A stretch of DNA of 64,000 nt, from positions 86,100 to 150,099 of the forward strand of contig ONHF01000006.1 of the NCBI GenBank assembly GCA_900317555.1. Reading direction: 5' to 3'. The notes beneath the pieces were generated by a model that saw nothing but the letters and a program-made list of their open reading frames with translations, was not told where the DNA came from and made no database searches. Below, piece after piece: positions 61,720 to 64,000 of this stretch; positions within the stretch are counted from its first letter, which is position 1; every line of letters starts with the position of its first letter. This DNA is from an uncultured Lachnospiraceae bacterium. GTDB taxonomy: Bacteria > Bacillota > Clostridia > Lachnospirales > Lachnospiraceae. The position numbers were made by a program, and so were the translations under genes.

Positions 61720-61923
61720 ATGGATAAGCTGCAGGAAATCTTTGCGGGGTTAAGTAAAAAAGAGGACAGGAAGTATAACAAATATGTGATCATATTCGCA
61801 GTCATCGGAATTGCCGCTGTTGCCGGCCTGATCATTTATGCTGTCTGGCGGTTTATGCAGCCCGAGTATCTGGACGGCTACGATGATGAAGATGAGGATG
61901 ATGAGGACGACGATACGGAATAA
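61720..61923 (+). CDS. Small membrane protein with acidic tail
   Basis: A 67-residue protein: a charged N-terminus (MDKLQEIFAGLSKKEDRKYN), one membrane helix (about 23-45) and a tail of almost only Asp and Glu (DGYDDEDEDDEDDDTE). GGGAGG stands 7 bases before the ATG and an intrinsic terminator lies about 30 bases after the stop. I do not know a family name; proteins with this design occur in related Clostridia. The tail may bind metal or cationic partners; that is inference. Confidence 0.75.
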   Translation: MDKLQEIFAGLSKKEDRKYNKYVIIFAVIGIAAVAGLIIYAVWRFMQPEYLDGYDDEDEDDEDDDTE

Positions 61924-61953
61924 GCGTCCGGTCTAACAGATAAGATATGAGCC

Positions 61954-61986
61954 GCGGCCCGGGAAGCTGTTCCCGGACCGCTTTTT
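61954..61986 (+). terminator. Terminator after the small acidic membrane protein
   Basis: GCGGCCCGGGA / TCCCGGACCGC arms (one mismatch) with a 6-base loop, followed by TTTTTC. Confidence 0.85.
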
Positions 61987-62023
61987 CGGCGGATGATGGG
62001 CGCCGGAGGGAAAGGATGAAAGC

Positions 62024-63745
62024 TTGAAAAAAGGCGATATTATTACCGGTAAGATTGAAGAACTGCGTTTTCCGAATAAGGGAATTTTATGGACTGTAAA
62101 AGGAGACGGAACTCCGGCCGCAGTCATTGTCAAAAATACGCTGCCGGGACAGAAGGTAGAGGCCAGAATTACAAAGAAAAGATCCGGCGGCGCCGAGGCA
62201 GCTCTTGTCCGCATTGTTTCAAAAGCGCCGGCGGAGACGACGCCGTCCTGTCCGGTTTTCGGAGAATGCGGCGGCTGCTGTTATTTGTCTCTGCCATACG
62301 AGAAGGAGCTGGAGATCAAGGAGCGACAGGTCCGGAGCCTTTTGGAGAGCGCCTGCGGAGGCGATATCAGCAGCTGGTTTATGCCGGTGCATGAAAGCCC
62401 TGTAACCACGGGTTATCGCAATAAAATGGAGTTTACGTTCGGCGATTCTTATAAAGGAGGACCACTTACGCTCGGCATGCACAGGCGCGGAAGCTTCTAT
62501 GATCTTGCGGATGCTTCGATGTGCGAGCTCGTCGATGAAGACTACCGGAGAATTGTGCGCTGTGTGCGGAATTATTTTGCCGAAAAAGGAATTCCGTTTC
62601 TGCACAGGCAGAGCCATGAAGGCTATCTGCGGCACCTGATCGTCCGGAAGGCATCCCATACAGGAGAGATTCTTGTAGATCTTGTAACAACGACAGATAC
62701 AAAGTGCCTGTCAGCAAACGGGTATTCGGGAACCGAAAAGGAACTGCTCGAAGGAATGCGGGATGCGCTGGTGTCTCTGCCCCTGCAGGGCAGGTTCGCA
62801 GGCATCCTGCACACGAAAAATGATTCGGTAGCGGATATTGTCGAGGACCAGGGAACAGAGATCCTGTATGGGCAAGCATCGTTTGAAGAGCAGATCCTCG
62901 GTCTGCGGTTTCTTGTAACGCCGTTTTCGTTCTTCCAGACGAACAGCTATGGCGCCGAAGTGCTGTACAGTATCGCGAGAGACTATATCCGAAGGATCGC
63001 GTCGGAATGCTCGGAAAACAGGGTGGATAAAAAGCCTGTTGTCTTTGATCTTTACTGCGGGACGGGCACGATTTCACAGCTCGTTTCGCCGTCTGCTGCA
63101 AAAGTGATCGGTGTTGAGATCGTTGAAGAGGCGGTGACGGCGGCACGTGAGAACGCGAAGAAAAACGGAATTACCAATTGTACATTCATTGCCGGAGATG
63201 TTTTGCGCGTAATTGATGAGATTGAGGAAAAGCCGGATCTGATTATTCTCGACCCGCCGCGGGACGGCGTGCATCCGAAGGCGATGCCGAAGCTGATAGC
63301 GTACGGTGTGCCTTATATTCTGTACATTTCCTGCAAGGCAACGAGTCTTGCAAGGGATCTGCCGGTTCTTCGGGAGGGAGGCTATGTGCCGGTGGCGGGC
63401 ACTTGCGTTGATCAGTTCCCGAGAACCGCAAATATAGAGACGGTATGCTTATTGTCCAAACTTCATGAAGCAAAGCATCACATCGAGGTTAAGGTGGATA
63501 TGGACGAGCTGGATCTGACAAGTGCGGAAGCCAAGGCTACATACAAGGAGATCCAGGATTGGGTGCAGGAGAAGTACGGATTTCATGTGACAAATCTGAA
63601 TATTGCCCAGGTGAAACAGAAGCACGGGATCATCGAGCGAGAAAACTATAACAAGCCCAAGTCTTCTGATAGTAAACAGCCGGGATGTCCGGAAGAGAAG
63701 GTTAAGGCGATAGAGGATGCCATGAGGCATTTTCAGATGATATAA
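62024..63745 (+). CDS. rlmD: 23S rRNA (uracil-5-)-methyltransferase RumA/RlmD type
   Basis: A 573-residue methyltransferase forming 5-methyluridine in 23S rRNA. An N-terminal TRAM domain leads to a [4Fe-4S] site (CPVFGECGGCCYLSLPYE), then the SAM fold with DLYCGTGTISQLVS and catalytic Cys in YISCKATSLARDL. After the usual end (about residue 480) comes an extra module of about 90 residues, from HIEVKVDMDELDLTSAEAK to NYNKPKSSDSKQPG and HFQMI. The start is TTG, with GGAGGGAAAGG before it; an out-of-frame ATG 7 bases upstream opens a three-codon frame that stops at once. A terminator follows. Confidence 0.93.
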   Translation: MKKGDIITGKIEELRFPNKGILWTVKGDGTPAAVIVKNTLPGQKVEARITKKRSGGAEAALVRIVSKAPAETTPSCPVFGECGGCCYLSLPYEKELEIKERQVRSLLESACGGDISSWFMPVHESPVTTGYRNKMEFTFGDSYKGGPLTLGMHRRGSFYDLADASMCELVDEDYRRIVRCVRNYFAEKGIPFLHRQSHEGYLRHLIVRKASHTGEILVDLVTTTDTKCLSANGYSGTEKELLEGMRDALVSLPLQGRFAGILHTKNDSVADIVEDQGTEILYGQASFEEQILGLRFLVTPFSFFQTNSYGAEVLYSIARDYIRRIASECSENRVDKKPVVFDLYCGTGTISQLVSPSAAKVIGVEIVEEAVTAARENAKKNGITNCTFIAGDVLRVIDEIEEKPDLIILDPPRDGVHPKAMPKLIAYGVPYILYISCKATSLARDLPVLREGGYVPVAGTCVDQFPRTANIETVCLLSKLHEAKHHIEVKVDMDELDLTSAEAKATYKEIQDWVQEKYGFHVTNLNIAQVKQKHGIIERENYNKPKSSDSKQPGCPEEKVKAIEDAMRHFQMI

Positions 63746-63831
63746 GAGGAATGTTTTCGAATATAAAAACTGATCTTGCACTAAATCCGATAACCCAAAG
63801 GTTTTCGGAGATGGATGATTATGAGTTAAAG

Positions 63832-63862
63832 AAAGGGGGGCGAATCCACTTCGCCCCTTTTG
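63832..63862 (+). terminator. Terminator of rlmD
   Basis: GGGGCGAA (63837-63844) / TTCGCCCC (63850-63857) with a 5-base loop and TTTTG after it; AAAG on the left lets it serve the - strand gene too. Confidence 0.75.
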
Positions 63863-63911
63863 CAATATGTTTACTGTTTTTAAGAAAAAATGATTTTACG
63901 CAAATGTTCGA

Positions 63912-64000
63912 TTATCGGTTTATCAGTTCAGCAGCCATCTTAAACAGATCATCTGCAGATACATCATCATTGGTGAAAATAAGATAGCGTACACCATCTT
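63912..64000 (-). CDS. 3' end of a - strand gene, cut by the window edge
   Basis: Read on the - strand from the edge, one frame gives DGVRYLIFTNDDVSADDLFK then MAAELINR and a stop (63912-63914). This looks like a genuine protein end with a helix at the C-terminus, somewhat like the closing segment of DUF4367-type proteins. Only 29 residues are visible, so the call is weak. The rlmD terminator between the two genes supports a convergent neighbour. Confidence 0.45.
   Translation of the reverse strand, partial: DGVRYLIFTNDDVSADDLFKMAAELINR

Noticed and set aside
63751-63987. Short + strand frame after rlmD
   Set aside because: It runs through a terminator hairpin and overlaps the better supported - strand gene end.

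Overview
The window reads as chromosome of a low-GC-phylum but moderately GC-rich Gram-positive anaerobe, most likely a Lachnospiraceae-type Clostridium relative. Reasons: PolC-type replicase started with TTG, the MEP isoprenoid genes, a DUF1836 gene, a CstA-family transporter of about 520 residues, a QueT transporter, and housekeeping gene orders that match Firmicutes blocks. Nearly all genes run on the + strand, and many are spaced by under 30 bases or overlap by 4 bases.

Layout. 1-3.8 kb: tRNA-Thr, a 28-residue membrane peptide, a membrane-anchored coiled-coil protein, queT with a structured leader, and an AT-rich relic of a Fic-family gene. 3.8-10.8 kb: class A PBP, YigZ, MgtE, and typA on the opposite strand. 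10.8-21.8 kb: pyrH-frr-uppS-cdsA-dxr-rseP-ispG-polC, a block for mRNA turnover of ribosomes, lipid carrier and phospholipid synthesis, isoprenoids and replication. 21.8-33.4 kb: an accessory stretch that separates polC from rimP, which are neighbours in Bacillus. It holds a LytTR regulator with a degenerate receiver, a Lon-like AAA protein without protease, an HD-domain protein, an LTA-synthase-like enzyme, an unknown membrane protein, a CstA transporter, a MoxR/vWA pair, tRNA-Glu and a zinc-ribbon protein.

33.4-45.9 kb: the translation/RNA operon rimP-nusA-ylxR-ylxQ-infB-rbfA-nrnA-truB-ribF, a shikimate-kinase-like gene, then rpsO and pnp with structured leaders. 45.9-49.4 kb: two pseudaminic-acid genes (pseF, pseG) fused into one transcription unit with prfC. 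49.4-61.6 kb: asp23/yqhY-nusB-xseA-xseB-ispA-dxs-tlyA-nadK-argR-recN-DUF1836-pcrA. 61.7-64 kb: a small acidic membrane protein, rlmD with an extra C-terminal module, and the 3' end of a gene leaving the window on the - strand.

The genes work together mainly in information processing and envelope building: Dxs, Dxr, IspG and IspA make the prenyl precursors used by UppS for the peptidoglycan lipid carrier, PBP1A polymerises the wall, and CdsA/LtaS-like serve membrane lipid and anionic polymer synthesis. The blocks that flank spoIIIA and spoIVB-spo0A in spore formers are present here without those sporulation genes. I see no phage, IS element, CRISPR array or complete defence system. The least explained loci are the LytTR/Lon-like AAA/HD cluster, the MoxR/vWA pair, the shikimate-kinase-like protein lacking its substrate arginine, and the stranded pseF-pseG pair.
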